From: Bradyrhizobium sp. NFR13
Lineage (GTDB): Bacteria > Pseudomonadota > Alphaproteobacteria > Rhizobiales > Xanthobacteraceae
NCBI RefSeq assembly: GCF_900114605.1
Contig: NZ_FOTP01000009.1
Span: 124,001-188,000, forward strand
Reading direction: 5' to 3'
Length of the DNA stretch: 64,000 nucleotides
Made by a program: the position numbers and the translations under genes. Under the pieces are notes generated by a model, which was given only the letters and a program-made list of their open reading frames with translations, was not told the origin of the DNA and did no database searches. Position 1 is the first letter of the stretch; each line of letters opens with the position of its first letter. Of the stretch, positions 8,499 through 15,965 are shown piece by piece.

Positions 8499-8786
8499 AT
8501 GATCGTTTGTTCCTGCAACGTCTTTTCCGACCATGATGTCCGTAGTGCCGTTGCCGGAGCGCGTCCGCCGCGTACGCCGGGGCAGGTCTATGGATGCCTC
8601 GGTTGCAGCGCTCAGTGCGGTCGGTGCGTACGGACGATCAAGAAAATCATGGACGAGGCGCTGGGCGCCTGTGCCAAGTCCTGCTGTGCCGGCTGCCCGC
8701 ATACGGCGGCCCATGGACAGTCTCACACCGAGACGCATGCGCATGTCGAACTGGCAGATATTGCCTCGATCGAAGCGGCAGCCTAA
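8499..8786 (+). CDS. bfd: bacterioferritin-associated ferredoxin, extended form
   Basis: Bfd is a [2Fe-2S] protein that reduces bacterioferritin to release stored iron. The 95-residue product begins MIVCSCNVFSDHDV and carries the canonical ligands Cys4, Cys6, Cys40 and Cys43 (..QCGRC). Two extra Cys (33 and 36, GCLGC) precede the second pair. Beyond the usual Bfd end there is a tail with four more Cys and several His (ACAKSCCAGCPH ... HGQSHTETHAH). Classical Bfds are about 64-70 residues, so this one is enlarged. The start was chosen by family alignment; the frame is open 25 codons upstream. bfr follows 148 nt downstream on the same strand. Confidence 0.9.
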   Translation: MIVCSCNVFSDHDVRSAVAGARPPRTPGQVYGCLGCSAQCGRCVRTIKKIMDEALGACAKSCCAGCPHTAAHGQSHTETHAHVELADIASIEAAA

Positions 8787-8870
8787 GCCCTTATAAATTC
8801 AACAGCTTCCCTGCTTTTCCACGCTCCTTGCCGAATTGGGCGAAGGGGGTTGTCCTGTTGCTGAATCTGA

Positions 8871-8887
8871 TTTAGAAGGATTCTAAG
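8871..8887 (+). promoter_or_regulatory. Irr iron control element (ICE) upstream of bfr
   Basis: TTAGAA-GGA-TTCTAA at 8872-8886 is a perfect inverted repeat within TTTAGAAGGATTCTAAG and agrees with the ICE consensus bound by Irr in rhizobia. It lies about 48 nt before the bfr start, a position suited to repression when iron is low. Confidence 0.8.
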
Positions 8888-8934
8888 TTTAGATGGGGCC
8901 TGTTTCGGACGGGTTCGGCAGACAGGAGAACATC

Positions 8935-9420
8935 ATGAAGGGCGACCCGAAGGTCATCGAATTCCTCAATAAGGGCCTGCGCAGTGAGCTCACAGCGATC
9001 AGCCAGTATTGGCTGCACTTCCGGCTCCTGAATCACTGGGGCTTGGTCGACATGGCAAAGATGTGGCGCAAGGAATCCATTGAAGAGATGAATCACGCGG
9101 ATCGTTTTACTGACCGCATTCTCTTCCTGGACGGCTTCCCCAACATGCAGGTTCTCGATCCGTTGCGCATCGGCCAGACGGTCAAGGAAATCATCGAATG
9201 CGATCTGGCCGCCGAAATCGGCGCCCGCACGCTTTATGAAGAAGCCGCCACCTATTGCCACGGCGTCAAGGATTACGTCTCGCGCGACCTGTTCGAGCAG
9301 CTGATGAAGGACGAGGAAGGTCACATCGACTTCCTCGAAACCCAGCTCGATCTGATCGAGCGGATCGGCATCGATCTCTACACCCAGAAGCACATGGGCG
9401 GTCTCGAGAGCGAGTTCTAA
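8935..9420 (+). CDS. bfr: bacterioferritin
   Basis: A 161-residue haem-binding ferritin that forms a 24-subunit cage, oxidising Fe(II) and storing it as a ferric mineral core in the cytoplasm. Ferroxidase ligands Glu18, Glu51 and His54 and the haem ligand Met52 are in place (EEMNHADR), and the second half carries the matching E-x2-H pair ([13 protein letters not shown]). The start [12 protein letters not shown] is the family start, with CAGGAGA 5-6 nt upstream; a longer frame starts at 8893 but would overlap the operator region. It works with the upstream bfd; both have Irr boxes. Confidence 0.96.
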   Translation: MKGDPKVIEFLNKGLRSELTAISQYWLHFRLLNHWGLVDMAKMWRKESIEEMNHADRFTDRILFLDGFPNMQVLDPLRIGQTVKEIIECDLAAEIGARTLYEEAATYCHGVKDYVSRDLFEQLMKDEEGHIDFLETQLDLIERIGIDLYTQKHMGGLESEF

Positions 9421-9442
9421 GCCCGCATTCTCTGCGGCGGCG

Positions 9443-10033
9443 TCAATAGATGCCAGACAATGTCGTCCGCCCCTGTTCCGGCAGGGGCGGTTTAGGCATG
9501 TCGCATTTGGAGAATGCCGCGCGGATCGCCGCAGCGGATCCCTCCAGCGGATATTCGACGGCCGTTCGGCCTCCGTTGATCGACCTGATCCGGACGTACA
9601 ATGTCTTTGAAGCGGCAAGCTCGCCCACGAAGGTTGCGATCTCTGCCCTGTCTTCAATGACGATGATCTGGTCTCCCCGCACGACCCGCGAGCCGACGTC
9701 ATCGTGACCTGGCTTGCTGTCGAAACGATAGCCCAGCACCGTGTTGCGGTTGCTGCCGATCTTGAAATCAAAGGCGAAGCGGATCAGCGGCGCGCCGTCG
9801 ATGCATGTCAGCAGCAATGACGAGACGCGCGGGAAATCCAAATTGCTGTTTGACGCTTCGGCAAAGACATAGGCGCTCGGTAGTTCGGCCCCGGTAATGC
9901 GGTCGATCTGGTGCGGGATCAGCCATTCGCCTGCAGAGGTTTCGTCCCGTTCCGTCACGAATGGATCGCGCATGCAGCCGCCAAGGATGAGGCTCGCGAC
10001 CGTCATCAGCTGGATCAACGCAACGCCACGCAC
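9443..10033 (-). CDS. hypothetical lipoprotein
   Basis: A 196-residue envelope protein of unknown function. The N-terminus MRGVALIQLMTVASLILGGC is a lipoprotein signal peptide with lipobox LGGC, so Cys20 should be lipidated. The mature part is mixed alpha/beta-like with conserved-looking segments (SAYVFAEASNSNLDFPRVSSL, KTLYVRIRSINGGRTAVEYPLEG) and two further Cys (TCIDG and SKCDMP) that might pair. The TLYVRI...GRT...L-x-G-x3-AI pattern resembles small exported proteins of Rhizobiales, but I cannot name a family. It is convergent with bfr and has no obvious operon partner. Confidence 0.78.
   Translation of the reverse strand: MRGVALIQLMTVASLILGGCMRDPFVTERDETSAGEWLIPHQIDRITGAELPSAYVFAEASNSNLDFPRVSSLLLTCIDGAPLIRFAFDFKIGSNRNTVLGYRFDSKPGHDDVGSRVVRGDQIIVIEDRAEIATFVGELAASKTLYVRIRSINGGRTAVEYPLEGSAAAIRAAFSKCDMPKPPLPEQGRTTLSGIY
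9467..9495 (+). terminator. intrinsic terminator of bfr, inside the convergent gene's 3' end
   Basis: A 9-bp perfect stem CCGCCCCTG / CAGGGGCGG with a TTCCGG loop is followed by TTTAGG. It lies 47 nt after the bfr stop and within the last codons of the opposite-strand lipoprotein gene. Confidence 0.65.
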
Positions 10034-10153
10034 AACGCTCTCCCCAAGCGTTGTTATTATACAACCTTACGATGAATATTTCAACGGCGGTTGTTGGCGG
10101 GCCGCTGGCGGCCTTGTGGTCCGTATCCTTTGATCGGATGGCGGATCCTGCAA

Positions 10154-10759
10154 CTACAGTTGCTGGCGATAGGCGACGTCGATCTGTTCCTGCGTCATCG
10201 GCTCACCGAGCTTGGTCTGGTCATGCACCATCTCGGAGATGCTCGGCATCACCGAGCGCTTCACTTGTACTTCCGGCGACCACAGCTTCGAGCGCATCAG
10301 TGCCTTGCCGCAATGGAAATAGGCCTCGGTCACTGTGATGCTCAACACCGCGCGCGGGAGCTTGCCGAATTCTTCCATCGACGCCATCAGTTCCGGGTCC
10401 TTAATCAGCTTGGCGACGCCACTGACACGCAGGGTGTCGTCGATGCCCGGAACGAAGAAGATCAGCTGCACATGGCCGCTGCCAGCCATCAGATTCTGGA
10501 ACGTATCGATGCGGTTGTTGCCAGGACGATCCGGCATCTGCAGCTCGGTCGGCGAGGCAATCCGAACGAAGCCGACGCCGCCACCGCGCGGAGATGCATC
10601 CACGGTGCCGTCAGGCCCCGACGAGGCCAGCACGCAGAACGGGGACAGCGAGATGAATTTGCTGGAATGCATGTCGAGCGTCGGTCGCGCCTTGGCGATC
10701 ACGCGCGGATGCGGTGTTGGATAAATGGTGCGGAGTTCGTCTGCTGCGACGTCGGTCAC
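10154..10759 (-). CDS. pyridoxamine 5'-phosphate oxidase-like FMN-binding protein
   Basis: A cytoplasmic PPOX-type split-barrel flavoprotein of about 201 residues, similar to the MSMEG_1061-type group, with unknown substrate. The core SKFISLSPFCVLASSGPDGTVDASPRGG is the typical FMN-binding strand pair. RPGNNRIDTFQNLM and the dimer-barrel segment HVQLIFFVPGIDDTLRVSG follow. The C-terminal AYFHCGKALMRSKLW is typical of this subgroup. I prefer the GTG start at 10759 because GGGAGAG lies 5 nt upstream; ATG starts further out (10810, 10840) lack a ribosome site. The gene has no evident operon partner. Confidence 0.87.
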   Translation of the reverse strand: MTDVAADELRTIYPTPHPRVIAKARPTLDMHSSKFISLSPFCVLASSGPDGTVDASPRGGGVGFVRIASPTELQMPDRPGNNRIDTFQNLMAGSGHVQLIFFVPGIDDTLRVSGVAKLIKDPELMASMEEFGKLPRAVLSITVTEAYFHCGKALMRSKLWSPEVQVKRSVMPSISEMVHDQTKLGEPMTQEQIDVAYRQQL

Positions 10760-11087
10760 GTCTGCTCTCCCGATATGATCTGATAATGCAAAACTAGCAT
10801 GGTGGCGCATTGCGGAACAGTCGCGCAGGCAGCACCGCAACCGACGTCGGAGTCACCACGTGACTCTGCAGCGAATGTTGTTTGCCGACTTGGCCCGTTC
10901 GCGATGAGGTCGCGGCGTTTTTGTTTCGCCAAGGCCAGTTGATGGTACCTTCAAAGACGCCGGTGGCGATGACGAGTTCACGCGCGAAGGGCAAGCGGGT
11001 ATGATGAGCAGCAACTTCTCCGGCATTGCGGGATACGCACTGCCGGCTCATTGCACGCGTTGACGTCAGTTGGATCACTCTTCGCGA
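10760..11087. other. intergenic stretch without a convincing gene
   Basis: These 328 nt hold no ORF that I believe; the longest has weak, mixed composition. At 10850-10866 there is a perfect hairpin GAGTCAC-CAC-GTGACTC whose two arms each contain a GANTC site, the CcrM methylation motif of alphaproteobacteria. Confidence 0.5.
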
Positions 11088-11333
11088 TCAGGCCTTGTCG
11101 ATGATGTGGGTATTGGGACGATCACTGCCCGAGGCGGTTTCCTCGTGCCACTGCCCTTTTTCGTCCTCATAGGAAATCACCTCGGTGCGTCCTGGCACCC
11201 TCTGCTCGGCAGCGGCGCGTTTGGCGGCTGCGGTGGCGAGAGCGTGCGTCGCATACGGCTCGGAGAAGACGGCGCCAACCTTATAGGCCCAACCGCCATC
11301 ATGCTCGACGATCACATAGGTCACTTCCGTCAT
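11088..11333 (-). CDS. small DUF2188-like protein
   Basis: An 81-residue cytoplasmic protein. The N-terminal pattern TYVIVEHDGGWAYKVGAVFSEPYATHALATAAAKRAA resembles DUF2188, a short alpha/beta fold reading incoming text as H-x-DGGW..K..G...S..F-x-T...A...A. Function is unknown. AAAGAGAG before the ATG is a reasonable ribosome binding site. It stands alone between two intergenic stretches, with the next genes on the same strand but well separated. Confidence 0.75.
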   Translation of the reverse strand: MTEVTYVIVEHDGGWAYKVGAVFSEPYATHALATAAAKRAAAEQRVPGRTEVISYEDEKGQWHEETASGSDRPNTHIIDKA

Positions 11334-11481
11334 ATCAGTCTCTCTTTATCCTGTAGTGCTCGCGGCGAGGTGACGGCGAGGCCAGAGTGACCTAACCCGC
11401 CGCGCGCAGAATTAGCCTCAAATTGGGCCCGATTGCCTGTGGATTGCAAGGCCGCACCCTGGCACCGTTTCGTGATCGTTA

Positions 11482-11835
11482 TCACACGGCGTCAGCCGGA
11501 ACGAAACAGCTGATGATGATCTCGCCGCGATGGCGCACATACCAGACGACGGCTTCGCCGACCGGATTGCCACGATCGCGGATCACGGCACGTGTTGGCA
11601 CTTCCGTCCATACGCCCTCAATCGGCACCCAATAGGTGCCGTTGCGGACATCATATTCGGTGCGATGACCGTCCGAGATATCGCAGCACGGCACGCCATT
11701 GGGACTGATGACGCTCTTGAACCAGGCCCGGATATCGTCGGGTACATCGTTGAACTGTCCGCGATCGATGGCGTGAGCGGTCGTCGCCATCACGGTGAGC
11801 GCTGCCAGCAGCGCCATCTGCATCAATCCCCGCAT
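11482..11835 (-). CDS. hypothetical exported protein
   Basis: A 117-residue secreted or periplasmic protein of unknown function. The signal peptide MRGLMQMALLAALTVMATTAHA is clear. The mature protein starts IDRGQFNDVPDDIRAWFKSV and contains a CC pair (GVPCCDISDGHRTEYD), two Trp-rich strands (TYWVPIEGVWTEVP and VVWYVRHRG) and a third Cys near the end. The start was chosen because GTGAGG lies 5 nt upstream and the signal peptide begins there; the frame stays open far upstream in Arg-rich, non-credible sequence. It is divergent from the MetX-like hydrolase gene. Confidence 0.8.
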   Translation of the reverse strand: MRGLMQMALLAALTVMATTAHAIDRGQFNDVPDDIRAWFKSVISPNGVPCCDISDGHRTEYDVRNGTYWVPIEGVWTEVPTRAVIRDRGNPVGEAVVWYVRHRGEIIISCFVPADAV

Positions 11836-12075
11836 GCGAACCTCACAACGGTTTTGCATCACGCGCGGACGCCAGGTGCCGCACGGGACGACTCGGATTC
11901 TTGCGACGATTAAGCCCGAGCTATGGCGGGGATGCCTGCTCAAAAAATATGCCCGGAGCGACGAACTGGGGATCGCTGCGCTGCAGTATCGATCCGATCG
12001 TCTCCTGGCCCGTGCCGCCGTGCTAGCATTTGTACCAAGCGGCCCGATCAAATGGCTGCGCCAGGGAGGATGACG

Positions 12076-13155
12076 ATGCCCAGCCGTTCGATGCGCGCAT
12101 TATGCGCTGCTGCCGTTGTGACATGTGCTTCGCTTGCTGCCGTTACCGCGTTCGCCGCCGATTATCCTGCGCCAAAGCAGGGCGATTGGATCGCGAAGGA
12201 TTTCAAGTTTCACACCGGCCATGTGATGCCGGAGTTGAAGCTGCATTACACGACGGTGGGTGAGCCGAGCGGCCAGCCGGTGCTGGTGCTGCATGGCACC
12301 GGCGGTTCGGCGCTCAATATGTTGACGCCTGCTTTTGCGGGCGAGTTGTTCGGCGCGGGCCAGCCGCTCGATGCCACGAAATACTACATCATCATTCCCG
12401 ATGCGCTCGGCCACGGCAAATCGTCGAAACCCTCTGACGGAATGAAGACCGCATTTCCGAAATACAATTACGACGACATGGTCGATGCCCAGCACCGGCT
12501 GCTGATTGAAGGACTCGATATCAAGCATGTGCGGATGGTGATCGGCAATTCCATGGGCGGCATGCATGCCTGGATCTGGGGCACCAAATATCCTGATGTG
12601 ATGGACATCCTGGTGCCGATGGCGTCGCAACCGACAGAAATGAGCGCGCGCAACTGGATGATGCGGCGGATGATGATCGAGACCGTGCGCGCCGATCCGG
12701 ATTACAAGGCCGGCAACTACACATCGCAGCCCGGCATGATCAAATATGCCAGCGTGATGTATGGCATCGCGACAGCCGGCGGCACGCTAGCCTATCAAAT
12801 GCTGGCGCCGACCGGCGAGACTGCCGACAGGAATGTCGATGACCGGCTCAAGGCGCCGTTTGTCGCCGATGCAAATGATTTCATCTATCAGTGGGAATCG
12901 TCGCGCGACTACAATCCATCGGCAGGCCTGGAGAGGATCGCGTCCGTCGTGCTCGCGATCAACGCTGCTGATGACGAGCGCAATCCGCCGGAGACCGGAT
13001 TGATGGGTGCCGCGCTGAAGCGGATCAAAAATGCGAAACTGCTGCTGATTCCGGCGAGCACCGAGACCCGCGGTCATCTCACCACGGGTGGTGCGAAATT
13101 CTACAAGCAGCAACTGCAAGAGTTACTGCAGACCGCGCCGCAGCGGACCATGTAG
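12076..13155 (+). CDS. exported alpha/beta hydrolase, MetX-like
   Basis: An alpha/beta-fold hydrolase of about 359 residues related to homoserine O-acetyltransferases, but with a signal peptide (MRALCAAAVVTCASLAAVTAFA), so probably periplasmic and not a methionine enzyme. The oxyanion segment is LVLHGTGGSA, the nucleophile elbow is GNSMGG, and the acid and base are in NAADDERNPPE and ETRGHLTTG. ATG at 12076 is 6 nt after GGGAGG; the ATG at 12070 is too close to that site. The substrate is unknown. It is convergent with the collagen-like gene. Confidence 0.87.
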   Translation: MPSRSMRALCAAAVVTCASLAAVTAFAADYPAPKQGDWIAKDFKFHTGHVMPELKLHYTTVGEPSGQPVLVLHGTGGSALNMLTPAFAGELFGAGQPLDATKYYIIIPDALGHGKSSKPSDGMKTAFPKYNYDDMVDAQHRLLIEGLDIKHVRMVIGNSMGGMHAWIWGTKYPDVMDILVPMASQPTEMSARNWMMRRMMIETVRADPDYKAGNYTSQPGMIKYASVMYGIATAGGTLAYQMLAPTGETADRNVDDRLKAPFVADANDFIYQWESSRDYNPSAGLERIASVVLAINAADDERNPPETGLMGAALKRIKNAKLLLIPASTETRGHLTTGGAKFYKQQLQELLQTAPQRTM

Positions 13156-13167
13156 GCGAGGGCAGGA

Positions 13168-13190
13168 CGGCACGGACCATGTCCGTGCCG
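13168..13190. terminator. hairpin between convergent genes, probable terminator
   Basis: A perfect 10-bp stem CGGCACGGAC / GTCCGTGCCG with a CAT loop lies 13 nt after the hydrolase stop and 17 nt before the end of the opposite-strand collagen-like gene. The T tract is weak (CTTC). Confidence 0.55.
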
Positions 13191-13206
13191 CTTCAACGAC
13201 GATGGG

Positions 13207-13812
13207 TCAGTCGTCCTTGTTCTTGTGTTTGCGCTTCTTCTTTTTCTTCTCGCCGTCATTGTCGTCGGCCGGCTCGTCGGTTGCAGCGGTGTCGGCTTCG
13301 ATCAGCGCAGCGACGCGCTCGACAACTTCCTGCTGCTGCTCAAGCCGCAGGGCTTCCTCGCGCTCCTGCGCTTCGCGTGCGCGCATCTGGCGGTGGTCTT
13401 CCCAGGCATCGAACACCATGTGCAGCCACGGCATGATCTGCTCGAGGGTCGGGAGCGTGCCGGGAGGGCCTTGCTCGCCGCGCGGCCCGGCTTCACCCTG
13501 CATACCGGGCTTGCCCTGAAGGCCCTGTTCACCTCGTAGTCCCTGCGGCCCGGCCTTACCCTGCGGTCCGATTGGACCCGGCTTGCCGTCGGCGCCAGCC
13601 TTTCCGTTGACGCCAACCTTGCCCTGCGGCCCGGCTTCGCCGCGCTTGCCTTGCGGTCCCGGTTTGCCATTGGCGCCGGCCTTGCCGGCCACGCCCGGCT
13701 TGCCCTGTGCGCCTTCCGGCCCCGGACGTCCGGGGTGGCCCTGCGGTCCGGGAAGCCCCGGTTCGCCGCGGGGGCCGCGTAATCCGGTTTGGCTGATCGT
13801 ATCTTTTGCCAC
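13207..13812 (-). CDS. collagen-like triple-helix repeat protein
   Basis: A 201-residue protein with 36 uninterrupted Gly-X-Y triplets from residue 10 to about 117, rich in GPQ, GKP, GEA and GKA, the hallmark of a collagen triple helix. A short hydrophobic link (LPTLEQIMPWLHMVFDAW) follows. A charged, Glu/Arg/Gln-rich segment predicted to be coiled coil (REAQEREEALRLEQQQEVVERVA) may act as a trimerisation domain. The tail is acidic, then very Lys-rich (KKKKKRKHKNKDD). There is no signal peptide, transmembrane segment or LPXTG-like anchor, unlike surface bacterial collagens. Function and location are unknown. Confidence 0.9.
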   Translation of the reverse strand: MAKDTISQTGLRGPRGEPGLPGPQGHPGRPGPEGAQGKPGVAGKAGANGKPGPQGKRGEAGPQGKVGVNGKAGADGKPGPIGPQGKAGPQGLRGEQGLQGKPGMQGEAGPRGEQGPPGTLPTLEQIMPWLHMVFDAWEDHRQMRAREAQEREEALRLEQQQEVVERVAALIEADTAATDEPADDNDGEKKKKKRKHKNKDD

Positions 13813-14011
13813 GCCTCACACTCCGTATTGATTCTGTCCGGCCGCTTTTAACAGGGGATGGATGACGGCTTCAATTCACCGCTGCAGCCACGCCACCACG
13901 GACATTCTCCGTTGCGCTTCACCACATGCGGACTAGCATCGGCTGTCGCTTGACCTGCGGGTATTCGCGGCAGTCTGGTGTGGCGGCGAACAGAAGATCA
14001 GGGAGGAGAAT

Positions 14012-14515
14012 ATGCGGAGAGGGCAGATCCTGTGGTTGCTGTGCGGCGCTGCGGCGTTGCTGGGGACACCTGCGCCGGCAGCGGCTGCCGGACAGCTCGC
14101 GGTCGCAGTCGCCGATTTCGACTATAGCGACACCTCCGGCGAGGAGGCCGACCAGTCCGCGCAGCATCGTGACCGCATGACCATCTTCGCTGCACTGCTG
14201 CGCGACGGGTTGGCGCAGCGCGACTACCGCGTGGTGCGCCCGGCCTGTCCGCAGCCCGCCTGCACGGCCGTCAGCATGGCGCCCGACGATCTCGTCGCCG
14301 CAGCGCGCCGCGGCGGGGCGCGTTATCTGGTCTATGGCGGCATCCGCAAGATGAGTACGCTGGTGCAATGGGGTGAGGTGCAGTTGTTCGATGTCGAGCG
14401 CGAGCAGCTGGTGATGCGCCGCGCCGTCACCTTCCGCGGCGATACTGACACAGCGTTCCGCCGCGCCGCCGATTTCGTCAGCGAGACGGTGAAGGATGCG
14501 ATGGCCGGCCGATGA
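14012..14515 (+). CDS. DUF2380 family exported protein
   Basis: A 167-residue periplasmic protein of the DUF2380 type, function unknown. The signal peptide MRRGQILWLLCGAAALLGTPAPAAAA is followed by LAVAVADFDYSDTSGE, the family signature. A helical segment (QHRDRMTIFAALLRDGLAQR), the strand YRVV, and VYGGIRKMSTLVQWGEVQLFDVER then follow. GGGAGGAGA lies directly upstream of the ATG. The fold resembles periplasmic proteins that contain a D-x-D-T-S-G loop. The neighbouring RidA gene is convergent and unrelated. Confidence 0.82.
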   Translation: MRRGQILWLLCGAAALLGTPAPAAAAGQLAVAVADFDYSDTSGEEADQSAQHRDRMTIFAALLRDGLAQRDYRVVRPACPQPACTAVSMAPDDLVAAARRGGARYLVYGGIRKMSTLVQWGEVQLFDVEREQLVMRRAVTFRGDTDTAFRRAADFVSETVKDAMAGR

Positions 14516-14583
14516 GCGCCGTCAGAACCTGCAGGATCGGGTTCAATGCGCCGCGGGACGCGTCGCGCAGCCCGCGGGCTATC

Positions 14584-14967
14584 TCACGCCAGTAGTGAAG
14601 CTACACACTCGATCTCGATCAGCATCGCCGGATTGGGCAGGGCCTGAACCACGCAGGTGGTGCGGGCCGGATAGGGCGGTGGCCCGAAGGCTTCGGCGTA
14701 AAGAGCATTCATCGGAGCCACGTCGGACGCGCGCGTCAGAAGAACGTTGACCTTGACGAGGTGCGAGATGTCAGTGCCGGCATCCTTCAGCACCCGTTTG
14801 ATCGTGCGCACCACAAATCCGAACTGCGCCTCGAATTGTTCCGGCAATTGACCATCGGCGTCGAAGCCGGGAATGCCGGAGACGAACAGGAGATCGCCGA
14901 CCCGCGCCGCATAGGACAGCGGCGGCGCCTTGATTCCGGGAGGGGGCGGGAAGTGCTGGATGGGCAT
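14584..14967 (-). CDS. RidA family protein (enamine/imine deaminase-like)
   Basis: A 127-residue RidA/YjgF/UK114 family member. RidA proteins form trimers and hydrolyse reactive 2-aminoacrylate-type enamines. The conserved catalytic Arg is in PARTTCVV, the terminal EIECVA Glu is present, and the N-terminal hydrophobic strand LLFVSGIPGFDADG is typical. The start MPIQHFPPPPG is preceded by a weak ribosome site. It is a stand-alone gene; several subfamilies of RidA have other or unknown substrates, so deaminase activity is inferred. Confidence 0.9.
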   Translation of the reverse strand: MPIQHFPPPPGIKAPPLSYAARVGDLLFVSGIPGFDADGQLPEQFEAQFGFVVRTIKRVLKDAGTDISHLVKVNVLLTRASDVAPMNALYAEAFGPPPYPARTTCVVQALPNPAMLIEIECVASLLA

Positions 14968-15105
14968 GATCAGGCCTCGCGCTCATGTGTGACGGGCCAG
15001 CGTAGCAGGTCTACGCAAGGTGCGCCCGCGAATTGCCGAGCCCTGTCGAACCGGAAGGGGATCCGCGGCGACTTACGCTCTCATCAGGGCGACGGGCGAC
15101 GACAT

Positions 15106-15456
15106 ATGGAATCAGTTCTGGCGCTGCTGACCTTGTTGGCCCTCACGAGCGCAACGCATGCCGGCGAGATACGCCTAGGGGCGTCCATGCAGGTGAAACC
15201 GGATTCGATCTGGTTCGGGGATCGCGCGAAGCTGGCGCGGTGGCAGGCACTGAAGAAGGGCGGCGATTCAAAAGCGCTGGCGTCGTATCAGGACGGCCTG
15301 CTGCACGCGCGCGAGGCATGGCAATTCGCCAGGCCGCTCACTGTCAAAATCCGCGGCTTTGAGCCGAAGGCGCATCTGGTCGATGTCGAGATGCAGACCG
15401 AAGGCCGGTTGCAGGGCTCCACATGGGTGCTGGATACCAGCGCGCTCCTGCGATAG
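15106..15456 (+). CDS. hypothetical exported protein
   Basis: A 116-residue protein with signal peptide MESVLALLTLLALTSATHA, then a mature domain starting GEIRLGASMQVKPDSIWFGD. It is rich in Ala, Lys and Trp (KLARWQALKKGGDSKALASYQD), with a C-terminal beta-like part (LVDVEMQTEGRLQGSTWVLDTSALL). No family is recognised. The frame continues upstream, but the signal peptide fixes the start at 15106; no strong Shine-Dalgarno is seen. It is convergent with the Fis-type regulator, with only 7 nt between stops. Confidence 0.7.
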   Translation: MESVLALLTLLALTSATHAGEIRLGASMQVKPDSIWFGDRAKLARWQALKKGGDSKALASYQDGLLHAREAWQFARPLTVKIRGFEPKAHLVDVEMQTEGRLQGSTWVLDTSALLR

Positions 15457-15463
15457 CCATCAG

Positions 15464-15745
15464 CTATCCATGCGCCGGCACGTCGGCCCCATCCGCTGAA
15501 TACTGTTTGATCTTGTTACGCATGGTACGAACCGACACGCCAAGCACGCGGGCGGCATGGGTGCGATTGCCGTCGCAGCGCGCCAGCGTCTGCAGCATCA
15601 GTTCGCGTTCGACCTCATGAACGGTCGCGCCGATCAGCATCGTCACCACCTCGCTGGGGTCGGATGCAGGCGCGAGCACATCGGATGCCCTGGAAGCGTC
15701 GTCGCGCGGGTCATCGAGGTAATCGTGAATGAACTGGTCTGACAT
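15464..15745 (-). CDS. Fis-type helix-turn-helix regulator
   Basis: A 93-residue protein whose C-terminal half is a HTH_8/Fis DNA-binding domain: VERELMLQTLARCDGNRTHAARVLGVSVRTMRNKIKQY. This is the same domain that ends NtrC- and FlbD-type activators, but here it has no receiver or AAA+ domain. The N-terminus MSDQFIHDYLDDPRDD is acidic. GGGAG lies about 8 nt upstream of the chosen ATG; a longer frame from 15862 is less credible. Targets are unknown. Such free-standing Fis domains can act as nucleoid or flagellar/nitrogen regulators; here this is only a possibility. Confidence 0.82.
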   Translation of the reverse strand: MSDQFIHDYLDDPRDDASRASDVLAPASDPSEVVTMLIGATVHEVERELMLQTLARCDGNRTHAARVLGVSVRTMRNKIKQYSADGADVPAHG

Positions 15746-15965
15746 CGGTATCTCCCGATCAACGCCTGCCTCGTCATGCGAAGCAACAACATCGAGAACG
15801 AACAGCCCCAGCCGTTGCGTTGCGGCAGGGTGGGCGCGATTGGTTAATGAAAGGTTAATCAATGGGTACCATTGGGTGTACCGCCGGAAATTTGCAACAA
15901 AGAAACTCGCTTTGTCTGCCCTGGCGCCTTGGAACCCGGCATTTCGATAAGCGCACAGGGGCGCG

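Noticed and set aside
10794-11078. 94-codon minus-strand ORF
   Set aside because: It has no ribosome binding site and mixed composition and overlaps the promoter side of the PPOX-type gene.
13531-13812. Repetitive sequence resembling a tandem-repeat or CRISPR-like array
   Set aside because: The 9-nt periodicity comes from Gly-X-Y codons of the collagen-like gene; there are no fixed repeats or unique spacers.
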